The position numbers were made by a program, and so were the translations under genes. Below are positions 10,597 to 20,671 of a stretch of DNA of 64,000 nucleotides, piece by piece. The stretch is from Metabacillus mangrovi (GTDB lineage Bacteria; Bacillota; Bacilli; Bacillales; Bacillaceae): contig NZ_WMIB01000001.1 of assembly GCF_009711125.1 (NCBI RefSeq), positions 372,001 through 436,000 on the forward strand, in the 5' to 3' direction. The notes under the pieces are model-generated. The model did not search any database, was not told the origin of the DNA, and worked only from the letters and a program-made list of their open reading frames with translations. Numbering within the stretch: position 1 is the first letter of the stretch; the number at the start of each line of letters is the position of its first letter.

Positions 10597-12106
10597 ACTC
10601 CGCCTCCTTGCCGAATTGGTCATTGGCCATTTCGATCGCCTTGATCAGTGCACTTGCTTTGCTCCTTGTTTCTTCCCATTCGTTTTCCGGAACCGAATCT
10701 GCTACGATTCCTGCTCCGGCCTGTATATGAGCCATTCCATCTTTGATTACCGCTGTACGGATGGCAATGCATGAATCGATGCTGCCATCAAAGCCGATAT
10801 AGGCTATACAGCCGGCATATTGATCTCTCGGAGTCGGTTCGAGCTCGCGGAGAATTTCCATCGCCCTGACTTTTGGAGCACCTGAAACGGTGCCTGCCGG
10901 GAAAGAGGCAGCGAGAGCATCAGCCGGATGTACATCCTCCCTCAGCCGGCCGGTTACTTTTGAAAGCAGGTGCATGACATGGGAGAACCGGGTAAGCTCC
11001 ATGTAATTCTCGGTTTTAACAGAATGATAGTCTGCTACTCGCCCAATATCATTTCTCGCAAGGTCCACAAGCATGAGATGCTCCGCTTTTTCTTTTTCAT
11101 CTGCCAAAAGATCTGCTGCAAGTCTGCGGTCCTCTTCTTCGTCTTTCCCTCTCCTGCGCGTTCCGGCGATTGGATGGATTTCGAGATGGCCGTTCTGAAC
11201 GTGGATCAGCCTCTCAGGCGAGCTTCCGGCAATCTCTGTGTCACCGTAGTTTAAATAAAACAGGTACGGGGAGGGATTGACCTTCCGCAGTATACGGTAC
11301 AGCTCAAACCCGCCTGAACGGATCGGAACCTTGAAACGCTGGGAAAGAACAGCCTGGAATACATCGCCGCTCGCGATATATTCCTGGATGATGCCGACCT
11401 TTTCTAAAAATGCCTCTTTGCTCATATTCGAATTCACTCGATCAAAGGAAACGGTTCCCTGGCCGCTGTAATCGAAAAACAGATCCTTCAGCGGACTGCT
11501 GCTGTTCACCTGCGTAATCAGGCTGCTGATGCTCTCACAGGCTTTCGTATAGCAATCGAGCAGCTCCCGCTCTGTTTCACGTCCGTCTAAAAATGCATAT
11601 TCGATGCAATACAGCTGATTGGCTGCATGGTCGAATGCCAGGTAGGAGCGGCATATAAACAGGCTGCACATCGTTTCTTCTTCAAGGCGGGCGGGGTGCT
11701 TTTTCACTTTTTCAAAGAGACTGACAGCATCATAGCCAATGTACCCCACTGCACCTCCTTTAAAAGGAATGGGGATATCCGGCTGCTTCAACTGAAGGCT
11801 TCTGTCCAGATAGCGGAAGATGCCGGACAGACTGTTTTCTGAATAGACGGTGCTGCCGTCTGTTCCTTTCACTGTAAATACATCGTTTTTTTCTCTGATG
11901 GTATAAACCGGATTCAGACCGATAAAGGAAAAATTGGACCAATCCGACTCCTGGTCGCTGCTCTCCAATATATATACCGCCTTGTCTTTAAGGGCGTTAA
12001 ACAATTGTATGGGGGTTAATGTATCAAGCTTGTAGGTTTTGATGACCGGAATGGTCCTGTGTTCTTCTGCATGCTGCAGAAATGAGGTGAATTCTGATTG
12101 GCTCAT
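10568..12106 (-). CDS. trpE: Anthranilate synthase component I
   Basis: Makes anthranilate from chorismate, using ammonia from the glutaminase subunit; the TrpG/PabA subunit is not encoded in this operon and in Bacillus comes from the folate operon. The 512-residue protein has the LESS tryptophan-feedback motif near residue 45, LVDLARNDIGRVADY and AGTVSGAPKVRAMEIL of the chorismate-binding domain. The ATG at 12106 follows AAAGGAGGAATACGAG. TRAP control acts through the leader at 12107-12327. Confidence 0.97.
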   Translation of the reverse strand: MSQSEFTSFLQHAEEHRTIPVIKTYKLDTLTPIQLFNALKDKAVYILESSDQESDWSNFSFIGLNPVYTIREKNDVFTVKGTDGSTVYSENSLSGIFRYLDRSLQLKQPDIPIPFKGGAVGYIGYDAVSLFEKVKKHPARLEEETMCSLFICRSYLAFDHAANQLYCIEYAFLDGRETERELLDCYTKACESISSLITQVNSSSPLKDLFFDYSGQGTVSFDRVNSNMSKEAFLEKVGIIQEYIASGDVFQAVLSQRFKVPIRSGGFELYRILRKVNPSPYLFYLNYGDTEIAGSSPERLIHVQNGHLEIHPIAGTRRRGKDEEEDRRLAADLLADEKEKAEHLMLVDLARNDIGRVADYHSVKTENYMELTRFSHVMHLLSKVTGRLREDVHPADALAASFPAGTVSGAPKVRAMEILRELEPTPRDQYAGCIAYIGFDGSIDSCIAIRTAVIKDGMAHIQAGAGIVADSVPENEWEETRSKASALIKAIEMANDQFGKEAEYEGHSIKSR

Positions 12107-12184
12107 CTCGTATTCCTCCTTTTTTTGAGAAAAGGCGAATGGAGGAGCGTGAGGGGGGCCCGGCCCATGCGTATAACGAAAACA

Positions 12185-12216
12185 GCCCAAAAATGCACGT
12201 ATATGCATTTTTGGGC
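12185..12216 (-). terminator. trp leader attenuator terminator
   Basis: A perfect 13-bp stem: GCCCAAAAATGCA (12185-12197) with TGCATTTTTGGGC (12204-12216), loop of six. On the minus strand it is followed by TGTTTTCGTT. It lies 78 bp before trpE. Its 5' arm on the RNA overlaps the predicted antiterminator, so the two folds exclude each other. Confidence 0.92.
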
Positions 12217-12281
12217 AGCAAAAGTCCGGTTTCTTTTAAGAAAGTACATCCTCAGCTCTGCTCTAACATTCTCTGCTACCC
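12213..12281 (-). promoter_or_regulatory. Predicted trp antiterminator helix
   Basis: In the RNA (minus strand) GGGUAGCA, encoded at 12274-12281 inside the TRAP site, can pair along its whole length with UGCUGCCC, encoded at 12213-12220 (one G-U pair). The second arm shares four bases with the terminator stem. TRAP binding would hide the first arm and let the terminator form, which is the B. subtilis mechanism. Confidence 0.75.
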
Positions 12282-12321
12282 TAAACTCTTCTCTGCTCTT
12301 GCTCTAAACTAATACTCTCTA
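12251..12321 (-). promoter_or_regulatory. TRAP (MtrB) RNA-binding site of the trp leader
   Basis: Read on the minus strand, this stretch carries about 11-13 GAG or UAG triplets mostly spaced by 2-3 nt (for example CAAGAGCAGAGAAGAG and TTTAGGGTAG). This is the hallmark of an RNA wrapped around the 11-mer TRAP ring. The transcript from the promoter at 12334-12362 would start just before it. The protein itself (mtrB) is encoded at 19702-19929. Confidence 0.9.
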
Positions 12322-12333
12322 AACTTATTGAAT

Positions 12334-12362
12334 ATTTTAGTATGTTCTTACTTCTCTGTCAA
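12334..12362 (-). promoter_or_regulatory. Sigma-A promoter of the trp operon
   Basis: TTGACA (complement of 12357-12362), a 17-bp spacer and TAAAAT (complement of 12334-12339). It sits in the last codons of aroH, as the trp promoter does in B. subtilis. Transcription would begin near 12327. Confidence 0.88.
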
Positions 12363-12731
12363 TCCTGGAGACTTCTGCAGGTCCGGTCTCAGCACTTCCG
12401 CACCGCCCAAATAGATATGGCGGATTTCCTGCTGGTCTTTTTCTGTGTCTGTATGCATCATGACTCTGATGCACTTTTCGAGAGAACCCGGCACATCAAT
12501 TTCAGACATGCACATAACCGGCACATGAGTCCATCCTTTTAGCTCCCGGAGTGCTTTGGCAGGAAAAGCCGCATTCAGATCAGGTGTAGCCGTAATGATA
12601 ACACTGGACACCTGTTCCGGAGAAATCTTGTTTTCAACAGCCATCTTTCTGAACAGCTCTTCCGCTGCAGTCCAAATGGCTTCCTCTGAATTGTTCTCTG
12701 CTGTTGCAGCACCCCTGATTCCTCTGATCAA
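12348..12731 (-). CDS. aroH: Chorismate mutase AroH
   Basis: Converts chorismate to prephenate; the 127-residue protein matches the length and start (MIRGIRGAATAE) of the monofunctional trimeric AroH type of B. subtilis. The active-site arginines of the family are visible as RGIRGA at the start and near VMMHT. It overlaps aroB by 4 bp (ATGA). The trp promoter lies inside its 3' end. Confidence 0.95.
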   Translation of the reverse strand: MIRGIRGAATAENNSEEAIWTAAEELFRKMAVENKISPEQVSSVIITATPDLNAAFPAKALRELKGWTHVPVMCMSEIDVPGSLEKCIRVMMHTDTEKDQQEIRHIYLGGAEVLRPDLQKSPGLTEK

Positions 12732-13807
12732 TTCAGCTCCTCCTTTCGGTAACGATCGAGCAGCGCCTGAAGCTCTTCCCGGCTGAAAGAATACAGCACC
12801 GGAGCTCCGATCCGCTCCAAAAGAACCATGATTATCTTTCCGGCCCCGGCCTTTTTGTCTTTCAGCATAAAAGGAAGAAATTCTTCTGTTTTCATTTCAG
12901 GAACAAGCGGCTGCGGAAAACTGCACGAATGAAACCATTCTTTTAGGCGGGTATAGTTCAAATCTGCCCCGAGAACCTTTTCGCTCAGCCATGCTGCGAA
13001 CAGCATCCCGGATGCGACCGCGTCACCGTGCGTGATACGGCCGTAGCCCATATACGCTTCAATCGCATGCCCCAAGGTATGGCCGAAATTTAAATAAGCC
13101 CGAATGCCCTTCTCTTTCTCGTCCTGAGAAACGATTTGCGCCTTTATTTCGATCCCTTTTTTAATCATATAGGCAAGCTGCTGCCCATCAGGCGCCATCA
13201 CTGCTTTTGAATCGGATTGCAGCCACTCCAGGAAGAGCGGATCTGCAATCATCGCATGCTTGATGACTTCAGCCATTCCGGAACGTATTTCCCCGCCGGA
13301 AAGAGTCTGTAAGTATTGAGGATCATAAAATACCCCTGCAGGCTGGTGAAAAGCGCCTATCATATTTTTGCCAAGAGGATGATTGATTCCTGTTTTCCCC
13401 CCTACTGCACTGTCATGGGCAAGAAGGGTCGTTGGAATTTGAATAAACGGGATGCCCCGCATGAATGTTGCAGCGGCAAAACCGGCGAGATCCCCGACCA
13501 CTCCCCCTCCGAGAGCAGCGATCATGCTGCTGCGGTCAAGCTCCTTTTCGAGGGCAAAAGTCAGGATTCTGTAGTATTCTTCAAACGATTTTGCTTCTTC
13601 CCCGCTTTCAACAACGAGACATTCAACCGGAGCTATTTCCCCGAGCAGGGTCTTCACCTGCTCTCCGTAAAGAGAATAGACCGTTTTGTCTGAGATCAGG
13701 AGGATTTTTTTTGGATTTTCCGCACATTCTTTGACAGCCCCCAGAGAAACAGGTCCAATGTATACGTTATAAGAGGAAGAAGTCGTTTTGACTGCCACCT
13801 GCTCCAT
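12728..13807 (-). CDS. aroB: 3-dehydroquinate synthase
   Basis: Second step of the shikimate pathway, converting DAHP to 3-dehydroquinate with NAD and a divalent metal. The 359-residue protein has GGGVVGDLAGFAAATFMRG (NAD binding), IPTTLLAHDSAVGGKTGIN and the metal ligands in FGHTLGHAIE and THGDAVASGM. The ATG shares one base with the aroC stop codon (TAATG), with GAGGGAG upstream; an open frame extends further into aroC but has no ribosome site. Confidence 0.96.
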   Translation of the reverse strand: MEQVAVKTTSSSYNVYIGPVSLGAVKECAENPKKILLISDKTVYSLYGEQVKTLLGEIAPVECLVVESGEEAKSFEEYYRILTFALEKELDRSSMIAALGGGVVGDLAGFAAATFMRGIPFIQIPTTLLAHDSAVGGKTGINHPLGKNMIGAFHQPAGVFYDPQYLQTLSGGEIRSGMAEVIKHAMIADPLFLEWLQSDSKAVMAPDGQQLAYMIKKGIEIKAQIVSQDEKEKGIRAYLNFGHTLGHAIEAYMGYGRITHGDAVASGMLFAAWLSEKVLGADLNYTRLKEWFHSCSFPQPLVPEMKTEEFLPFMLKDKKAGAGKIIMVLLERIGAPVLYSFSREELQALLDRYRKEELN

Positions 13808-14979
13808 TAAAACTCCCTCGCACGCTGCCGCATGTTTTCTGCGTTTTCCCTGATCTGGTCTATTCTGTCCTGACCGAATTGTTCCGTAATCGCAGCTGCA
13901 AGCTCCCATGCCACAACGGCTTCTGCTACGACAGCTGCCGCAGGAACAGCACAGCTGTCAGACCGCTCGATGCTTGCAGAGAACGGTTCTTTCGTTTCAA
14001 TATCCACGCTCTGCAGCGGTTTGTACAGAGTAGGAATCGGCTTCATCACTCCGCGCGCGATAATCGGCATCCCAGTCGTCATCCCGCCTTCCAGACCGCC
14101 GAGCCGGTTTGTTTTTCTGTAATAGCCGCGTTCCCGGTCCCAGGCGATCTCATCATGCACCTCGCTGCCGAATAACCTGCCGGCCTCAAAGCCGATGCCG
14201 ATTTCTGCACCTTTAAATGCATTGATGCTCATGATGGCGCCCGCAATCTTCGCATCAAGTTTTCTGTCATAATGAACATAGCTTCCGACGCCCGGAGGCA
14301 TGCCTTCTGCTACCACTTCGACGATTCCTCCGATCGAGTCCCCGTTCTTTTTGGCCTCATCGATGGCTTCCATCATTTTCACAGCCGCCTTCTCATCCGC
14401 GCACCTCACAGGAGAGTCCTCCGTCCTGCCGATCAGCTCATCAACGCTTTCAAAAGAAGGATGCTCCGAGCGGATGCCGCCGATTTCGAGTACGTGCCCG
14501 GCAATCTTGATGCCGCACTCGGCCAGGATGCGTTTCGCGACAGCTCCTGCTGCCACACGGACGGTCGTCTCCCTTGCCGAAGAGCGCTCAAGCACATTCC
14601 TCATATCACGGTGGCCATATTTGATTGCTCCATTCAAATCCGCATGGCCCGGTCTCGGCCTGCTGATTTGTCTTTTTACCTCTGAATCTTCCATATCCTC
14701 GAGCGGCTCTGCGCCCATGATCTTTGTCCAATGCTTCCAATCTTTATTTTCCACAATCAATGCGATCGGAGAACCGAGCGTCTTTCCGTGCCGGACGCCT
14801 CCCGCTATTTCCACTCTGTCTTTTTCAATCTGCATCCTGCGGCCTCTGCCGTGCCCTTTTTGCCGTCTTGCCAAATCAGCATTAATATCTTCTGCCGTCA
14901 GGCTTAAACCGGCTGGAACCCCCTCCAGAATAGCCGTCAGCTGAGGACCGTGCGATTCTCCCGATGTTAAATACCTCAC
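13807..14979 (-). CDS. aroC: Chorismate synthase
   Basis: Last step of the shikimate pathway: EPSP to chorismate, needing reduced FMN. The 390-residue protein starts with the family signature [13 protein letters not shown] and has [20 protein letters not shown] and [13 protein letters not shown]. It is the first gene of the aroC-aroB-aroH block that leads into the trp operon (named aroF in B. subtilis). Confidence 0.97.
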   Translation of the reverse strand: MRYLTSGESHGPQLTAILEGVPAGLSLTAEDINADLARRQKGHGRGRRMQIEKDRVEIAGGVRHGKTLGSPIALIVENKDWKHWTKIMGAEPLEDMEDSEVKRQISRPRPGHADLNGAIKYGHRDMRNVLERSSARETTVRVAAGAVAKRILAECGIKIAGHVLEIGGIRSEHPSFESVDELIGRTEDSPVRCADEKAAVKMMEAIDEAKKNGDSIGGIVEVVAEGMPPGVGSYVHYDRKLDAKIAGAIMSINAFKGAEIGIGFEAGRLFGSEVHDEIAWDRERGYYRKTNRLGGLEGGMTTGMPIIARGVMKPIPTLYKPLQSVDIETKEPFSASIERSDSCAVPAAAVVAEAVVAWELAAAITEQFGQDRIDQIRENAENMRQRAREF

Positions 14980-15036
14980 AGACCTTCTCTCCCTTCAACG
15001 CGTTAACGCTTTTAAGTATGTATTTGATTATTTTAC

Positions 15037-15042
15037 ACTATA
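15037..15042 (-). promoter_or_regulatory. Candidate extended -10 promoter of aroC
   Basis: TGGTATAGT on the minus strand gives an extended -10 (TGnTATAGT), about 60 bp upstream of aroC. No good -35 is visible at the standard distance, so the call is tentative. Confidence 0.4.
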
Positions 15043-15072
15043 CCACAGTTGAGTGCCGAAGAGTAGCACGTG

Positions 15073-15891
<819 letters not shown>

Positions 15892-16007
15892 TTAAATGCT
15901 GCACATGCGGGTGGAAAACATGATGTCGCGGCAAGCGGTTTTTTGCGGTTTGGATTGGAGCAGATCTATGTGGATTTTGGAAGCGGGATACCGGGCGTGG
16001 GCTGGGT

Positions 16008-16042
16008 GTGGTCTGATCGTTGAGGAGGTGTGGTCTGATCGT
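16008..16042. repeat. Short direct repeat GTGGTCTGATCGT
   Basis: The 14-mer TGTGGTCTGATCGT occurs at 16008-16021 and again at 16029-16042, spaced 21 bp apart. It lies immediately next to the larger repeat at 16054-16302. No gene overlaps it. Confidence 0.7.
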
Positions 16043-16053
16043 GGGCGGACCGG

Positions 16054-16302
16054 TGCTCTGACCCCACTTCCGCTAAAGCACTAAACCTCCGTCCCCTTAC
16101 GCTGCACCGCTTACCTGCCATAGGCTGACGCTGCTTTTGCTTGTTCCCCTGCCGCTTTAAAGCATAAGGGGTCAGAGCAATGACCCCACTTCTGCTAAAG
16201 CACTAAATCTCCGTCCCCCTCACGCTGTACCCCTTGCCTGCCATAGGCTGAGCCGGCTTCCGCTTGTTCCCCCGCTGCTTTAAAGCAATGAGGGTCAGAG
16301 CA
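16054..16302. repeat. Tandem pair of about 121-bp intergenic repeats with terminal inverted repeats
   Basis: Unit 1 (16054-16179) is bounded by a perfect 12-bp inverted repeat, TGCTCTGACCCC and GGGGTCAGAGCA. Unit 2 (16178-16302) repeats the inside at roughly 85 percent identity, including CGCTAAAGCACTAAA-like and CCTGCCATAGGCTGA segments, and ends in GGGTCAGAGCA. It encodes no plausible protein. The form fits a miniature mobile or REP-like element, but no transposase is in the window. The gap from cheR to ndk (15841-16464) contains nothing else I can support. Confidence 0.8.
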
Positions 16303-16433
16303 AAGCAGCGGCCACGCAGAGTACTATCAACAAGCCAAAGCTGAAGCCCTGATCTCGTATCCCCCTCCAAACCCGCTAACCACAGGTATTACCAGTCTTA
16401 CTCACTTCCGTCTAAAGAAACACGCGTTAACAA

Positions 16434-16458
16434 CAAAAAAAACCAGCCCGGGGGCTGG
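16434..16458 (-). terminator. Terminator after ndk
   Basis: CCAGCCC (16443-16449) pairs with GGGCTGG (16452-16458); the minus strand continues TTTTTTTTG. It starts 7 bp after the ndk stop codon. Confidence 0.85.
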
Positions 16459-16464
16459 CAGAAA

Positions 16465-16911
16465 TCAGTAAATGCAGCTGTTCATTAATTTTTCGTAGCC
16501 TACCAGCTCTTCCTGCTTAAAGAAAAGGCTGATTTCCCTTTCAGCACTTTCAGGTGAATCTGAGCCGTGAATGATGTTTTTTCCAACGATTACTCCGTAG
16601 TCTCCTCTGATGGTGCCAGGAAGAGCTTCTTTCGGATTGGTTTTGCCCATCATCTGGCGGGACGTCTCGATGACATTTTCCCCTTGCCATACCATGGCGA
16701 AAACCGGTCCTGAAGTAATAAACTCGACCAACTCGCTATAAAAACCTTTCCCCTTATGTTCCCCGTAGTGCTGCTCGGCAAGCTCCGGAGAGATCTGCAT
16801 CAATTTGGCACCGGCTAATTGAAAGCCCTTTCTTTCAAATCTTTGCAGAATTTCCCCAATCAGCTGTCTTTGGACACCGTCAGGTTTGACCATCAAAAAA
16901 GTCTTTTCCAT
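16465..16911 (-). CDS. ndk: Nucleoside diphosphate kinase
   Basis: Transfers the terminal phosphate between nucleoside triphosphates and diphosphates through a phosphohistidine. The 148-residue protein starts [16 protein letters not shown] and has the active-site histidine in [16 protein letters not shown] near residue 115. The ATG at 16911 is preferred over the TTG two codons earlier, since GGTGGAG is well spaced for it. Its place next to hepT is conserved in Bacillus. Confidence 0.97.
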   Translation of the reverse strand: MEKTFLMVKPDGVQRQLIGEILQRFERKGFQLAGAKLMQISPELAEQHYGEHKGKGFYSELVEFITSGPVFAMVWQGENVIETSRQMMGKTNPKEALPGTIRGDYGVIVGKNIIHGSDSPESAEREISLFFKQEELVGYEKLMNSCIY

Positions 16912-17012
16912 ATACAATTCTCCACCCCGTCAAATTATGTATGGGTTTTCATTTCCCCTTCATGAGCGTACCATTTTTAAAGGGAATATTCAATCAGGAG
17001 CAGAGAATTGCA

Positions 17013-17975
17013 TTAAATTTTTCTTTTTCCAATATATTTTGCGATGGAATGCATCGTGCTTCTTGCTTTGTTGGATGGCATTTCATCCAGCAGGGCAAAA
17101 GCTTTTTCCAGATAGCGGTTGCTGACTTCGTATGATTTTTCAATGGCGCCGGAAGCTTTAATGTCCCGGATCAGCGGCTGTATATCAGCCGGCTCTGTAG
17201 ATGGCCCGATTTTGATAATCTGGTTCCGCAGGCTGCTGTCCTGCATGGCAATCAGTACAGGAAGGGTGATGTTGCCCTGCAGCAAATCGCTTCCTACCGG
17301 CTTTCCAAGTTCTTTCTCAGAGGAAGTAAAATCGAGTATATCATCGATGATCTGAAAAGACATGCCTACATAATAACCGAAGCGGTACAGCTTTTTATGG
17401 AGCTCAGGCTCGGTTCCCGCTGAGATCGCACCAAGCTGGCAGCTGGTGGCAATGAGAATGGCTGTTTTCCTTTTAATACGAGTTAAATAATCCTTCAGGG
17501 ATTGCTCAAATCGGTATTTATCCTTCAGCTGCTCAATTTCGCCAATGACTACATCCACTATCGTTTTTGAGAGGATCTTATGGGCGAGCGGATCTTTGAG
17601 CTCTGTCATCAGCTCGAGTGACTTAGCGAAAAGGTAGTCACCTGTGTACATGGCGATCCTGTTGTCCCATCTCGCTTTGACTGTAGGACGGCCTCTCCTC
17701 AATTCAGCATCATCTATTACATCATCGTGAACAAGCGTTGCCATGTGAATGATCTCCAGGGCGACCGCCACGTTTTTGATTTTATGAATGTCATAATCCC
17801 CAAACATCCCCGACAGCAGAACAAAAACCGGACGGATCCGTTTTCCCCCTGCCTGAAGCATGTCCAGTCCGGCCTCGCTCAGCATTTCATAGTCGGATTG
17901 TACAACGTTCTGCAGTTCCTGCTCAATAACATCAAGATCTTTGTTCAAAAACGTATATAAATTCTTAAATTTCAT
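17013..17975 (-). CDS. hepT: Heptaprenyl diphosphate synthase component II
   Basis: Catalytic subunit that elongates farnesyl diphosphate to the C35 chain of menaquinone-7, together with HepS. The 320-residue all-alpha prenyltransferase has both Asp-rich motifs, LVHDDVIDDAELRRG near residue 80 and QIIDDILDF near residue 210. The ATG at 17975 (MKFKNLYTFL) has GGTGGATGAA upstream; five further codons are open. It follows menG by 23 bp. Confidence 0.96.
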   Translation of the reverse strand: MKFKNLYTFLNKDLDVIEQELQNVVQSDYEMLSEAGLDMLQAGGKRIRPVFVLLSGMFGDYDIHKIKNVAVALEIIHMATLVHDDVIDDAELRRGRPTVKARWDNRIAMYTGDYLFAKSLELMTELKDPLAHKILSKTIVDVVIGEIEQLKDKYRFEQSLKDYLTRIKRKTAILIATSCQLGAISAGTEPELHKKLYRFGYYVGMSFQIIDDILDFTSSEKELGKPVGSDLLQGNITLPVLIAMQDSSLRNQIIKIGPSTEPADIQPLIRDIKASGAIEKSYEVSNRYLEKAFALLDEMPSNKARSTMHSIAKYIGKRKI

Positions 17976-17998
17976 TTCATCCACCAACAATCAAGTGA

Positions 17999-18709
17999 TT
18001 ATTTAACAGGTTTAACGCCTAAATGCATGGCAGCCACTCCGCCTGTGAACGGTTTTACTTCCACGTTTTCCAGGCCTGCTTCCATGAACAGCTCTGCAAG
18101 TTCTTTTCTTCCCGGGAAATCTCTTGCTGATTCTTGAAGCCAGGAGTACTCATTATAGCTTTTGGCAAACATTTTTCCAAACACCGGCATAACATACCGG
18201 AAATATAGGAAATACAGCTGTCTGAAGACTGGCAGCTCAGGCTGTGAGGTTTCCAGGCAGACTACCTTCCCGCCCGGTTTGACGACCCGCTGCATTTCTT
18301 TCAGAACGGTCAGATAGTCAGGCACGTTTCTTAAGCCGAAACCGATGGTCACATAATCAAAGCTGTCATCCGGAAATGGCAGCTCCATTGCGTTCCCGTG
18401 GATTAGCTCAATGTTTTTGAAGCCTGAATTTTTTACTTTCCCCTCTCCCGCTGAAAGCATGTTCCGGCTGAAGTCCAGACCGGTGGCATGCCCTGAGGGT
18501 CCGGCTGCCTCTGCAAGCGCAAGCGTCCAGTCAGCTGTGCCGCAGCATACGTCCAGGGCCCTGCTGCCGGGTTTTACATCCATTCTCTTCATCGTTTCAT
18601 TCCGCCAGGCGATATGCCGCTGAAAACTGATGACAGAATTCATCTTATCGTAATGAGGGGATATTTTTTCAAATACCCCGTGTACGCGTTCTTCCTTTGA
18701 CTGTGCCAT
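17999..18709 (-). CDS. menG: Demethylmenaquinone methyltransferase
   Basis: SAM-dependent C-methylation that ends menaquinone synthesis. The 236-residue UbiE/COQ5-type protein has the SAM motif [16 protein letters not shown] near residue 48, and [10 protein letters not shown] and [10 protein letters not shown] further on. It abuts hepS directly (stop of hepS at 18710) and precedes hepT, so chain synthesis and ring methylation genes are cotranscribed. Confidence 0.96.
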   Translation of the reverse strand: MAQSKEERVHGVFEKISPHYDKMNSVISFQRHIAWRNETMKRMDVKPGSRALDVCCGTADWTLALAEAAGPSGHATGLDFSRNMLSAGEGKVKNSGFKNIELIHGNAMELPFPDDSFDYVTIGFGLRNVPDYLTVLKEMQRVVKPGGKVVCLETSQPELPVFRQLYFLYFRYVMPVFGKMFAKSYNEYSWLQESARDFPGRKELAELFMEAGLENVEVKPFTGGVAAMHLGVKPVK

Positions 18710-19513
18710 TTATAACCCTTCTTCCGCAAGCTTGCTCACTGAGCTGTCTTCATTAAACCTCATATTTTCCAGTCTGCCTAAAAGGGCATCCTTCATCGTA
18801 TGGGAGCTTTCGAGGCTTCTCTCCACCAGAGCGACAGCCTCATCAAAATAGTGGTTGCAGCGCCTGATCAGATCTGTCTTTACGGCTTCCATATCCTGAA
18901 AGGCTGACCTGCCCGCGGGATAGCTGCCAATTCCCGGGCTCCCGGAAAACATCCTGAGCTTTTCCTCGGACAGTATTTTATATGAGAGGAATTTTTTTGA
19001 GAGCGCCTTCCACAGATCAATTCCGAAATGATCGGAAAGATGCTGGGAAAGAGCAGTCTCAATGACAATCATGCTTTTGACTGCTTCTTCCAAATTCAGT
19101 TCTGCTGCCTCATAAAGCCTAATTTTGTGCTCATTAATTTCTTTTATCGCCGTTGCTAACGTTCGAACCATGCTGACATCATTCATTTCGGCCAGCAGAG
19201 AGTAATAGAGTCCGCTGTAATAATCCCCGGCAAGCACGGTCAGCTGCCGTTTGAAAAATTGACCTTTTTCAACATGTTCAGCTGTCGTGACGTGATCATG
19301 GGTATCAAGGGCGATTTGGACAAGCATCGCTGTAATCGTATAATTCTTTTTTTCTTCTTCGGTTACAGGAGCTTCATCTAAAATCGCATAAAATAAAAGC
19401 AATTTATCCTCGTCCACTTCCGGAGAAGATAGATACCTCGCCAAATAAGGATGGCTTAGCTTAAGATTAAGCCGATCTTTCAAATCCGCTATTGTTTCAT
19501 AGATGTTCTGCAA
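18710..19513 (-). CDS. hepS: Heptaprenyl diphosphate synthase component I
   Basis: Non-catalytic, length-determining partner of HepT. The 267-residue protein resembles B. subtilis HepS, with ALDTHDHVTTAEH and VLAGDYYSGLYYSLL. I start it at a TTG (19511-19513), giving MQNIYETIADL, since this aligns with the remembered MQDIYGTLANL of B. subtilis and GGGTGA lies upstream. A GTG three codons earlier (19522) is also possible. Confidence 0.9.
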   Translation of the reverse strand: MQNIYETIADLKDRLNLKLSHPYLARYLSSPEVDEDKLLLFYAILDEAPVTEEEKKNYTITAMLVQIALDTHDHVTTAEHVEKGQFFKRQLTVLAGDYYSGLYYSLLAEMNDVSMVRTLATAIKEINEHKIRLYEAAELNLEEAVKSMIVIETALSQHLSDHFGIDLWKALSKKFLSYKILSEEKLRMFSGSPGIGSYPAGRSAFQDMEAVKTDLIRRCNHYFDEAVALVERSLESSHTMKDALLGRLENMRFNEDSSVSKLAEEGL

Positions 19514-19701
19514 AGAAATCACCCTTGTCCCCTAATCATTTGTTCGTCCATTCGACCTGCTAGCAAAGACATAAAAGCCAAAACAGGCATGTTTCATTAT
19601 ACCATATTCTTATCATATGCTGTTTGCATTTGCCTGCTTGATTGGATACGGCGCTTAGAAGGGCACGTTTCATGCCCGCTCTTTTTCATTGCGCCTCATG
19701 C

Positions 19702-19929
19702 CTATTTGCGCGGATCGCTTTCCATTTCCCCGTGGCTTGTCAGGATTTTTGCATTCCCGCGGACTTTTATCGCTGACGTGTGTTCAGTGAACTGGGCGAT
19801 CATGACCTCACCCTTATCCAGTTTCTCCGAATGATGAAACCTCGTATCAGAACCGCGAGTCAGCCCGATCACATGAACGCCGTCTTCAATTGCTTTTATA
19901 ACAACAAAATCGTTTGCAGGATTTTTCAT
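19702..19929 (-). CDS. mtrB: Transcription attenuation protein MtrB (TRAP)
   Basis: Tryptophan-activated RNA-binding protein that forms an 11-subunit ring and binds GAG/UAG repeats in the trp leader. The 75-residue sequence matches TRAP in length and has [39 protein letters not shown] and [18 protein letters not shown], with the RNA-contacting Lys/Arg residues. It follows folE by 32 bp, as in the B. subtilis mtrAB operon. Its target site is in this window at 12251-12321. Confidence 0.97.
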   Translation of the reverse strand: MKNPANDFVVIKAIEDGVHVIGLTRGSDTRFHHSEKLDKGEVMIAQFTEHTSAIKVRGNAKILTSHGEMESDPRK

Positions 19930-19961
19930 TCTGCTTTAGACCACCCGTCTATAATTAATAA

Positions 19962-20531
19962 TTAGCTGCTGTGGATGAGGGATAAAACTTCAGCTCTCGC
20001 AGCCTGATCTGTCTGGAAAACTCCTCTGACAGCCGAAGTGATGGTTTTTGAACCCGGTTTTTTCACGCCGCGCATGGTCATGCACATATGTTCTGCTTCC
20101 ACTATGACCATTACACCGTGCGGATCGAGAGTATCCAGGATGCTGTCAGCCACTGTAGAGGTAATCCGTTCCTGCAGCTGCGGGCGTTTCGCGACCGCTT
20201 CAACAGCTCTTGCCATCTTGCTGAGTCCAGTTACTCTCCCGCCTTTCGGGATATAGGCCACGTGGGCGTGTCCGTAAAAAGGAACAAGATGGTGTTCACA
20301 CATAGAGTAAAAAGGAATGTCTTTTATAAGTACCAGTTCTTCATGGTCTTCCCCAAAGATCGTCTTAAAATGTTCAGACGGATCCTCGTTCAGTCCTGAA
20401 AAAATTTCTGTATACATTCTTGCAACCCGTTTTGGGGTGTCGAGAAGCCCTTCCCGTTCCGGGTCTTCACCGATTGCCTCAAGAATAAGTTTGACTGCCT
20501 CTTCTATTTTGCCCTGATTGATTTCGCTCAT
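19962..20531 (-). CDS. folE: GTP cyclohydrolase I
   Basis: First enzyme of folate synthesis: GTP to dihydroneopterin triphosphate. The 189-residue protein has the zinc and active-site motif [20 protein letters not shown] and RPQLQERIT. The ATG at 20531 ([11 protein letters not shown]) follows GCAGGAGGCAGCAAA; an upstream in-frame start has no such site. Also called mtrA in B. subtilis because of its operon with mtrB. Confidence 0.96.
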   Translation of the reverse strand: MSEINQGKIEEAVKLILEAIGEDPEREGLLDTPKRVARMYTEIFSGLNEDPSEHFKTIFGEDHEELVLIKDIPFYSMCEHHLVPFYGHAHVAYIPKGGRVTGLSKMARAVEAVAKRPQLQERITSTVADSILDTLDPHGVMVIVEAEHMCMTMRGVKKPGSKTITSAVRGVFQTDQAARAEVLSLIHSS

Positions 20532-20671
20532 TTTGCTGCCTCCTGCTTGCATCACCATTATTACGTTCGTTTGATTCAGATTCTAGCATATTCCTGACTT
20601 TAAAAGCAAAAGCGAGTACCCTTTCGCGCTCTTTTAATCGGTACGGCAGAGCATTTTCCGTGTACAAATGA

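Noticed and set aside
12107-12327. Leader peptide or T-box control of the trp operon
   Set aside because: No run of Trp codons behind a ribosome site and no T-box core; the GAG/UAG triplets and the neighbouring mtrB explain control.
14300-14944. 214-codon open frame on the plus strand, antisense to aroC
   Set aside because: It is a shadow of the well-supported chorismate synthase gene; no ribosome site and low-complexity Ser/Pro-rich translation.
15896-16084. 62-codon frame upstream of the tandem repeat
   Set aside because: It has no ribosome site and runs into the repeat element; the translation resembles no protein.
19523-19701. Terminator between mtrB and hepS
   Set aside because: GGGCA/TGCCC can pair but no T tract follows; too weak to report as a feature.
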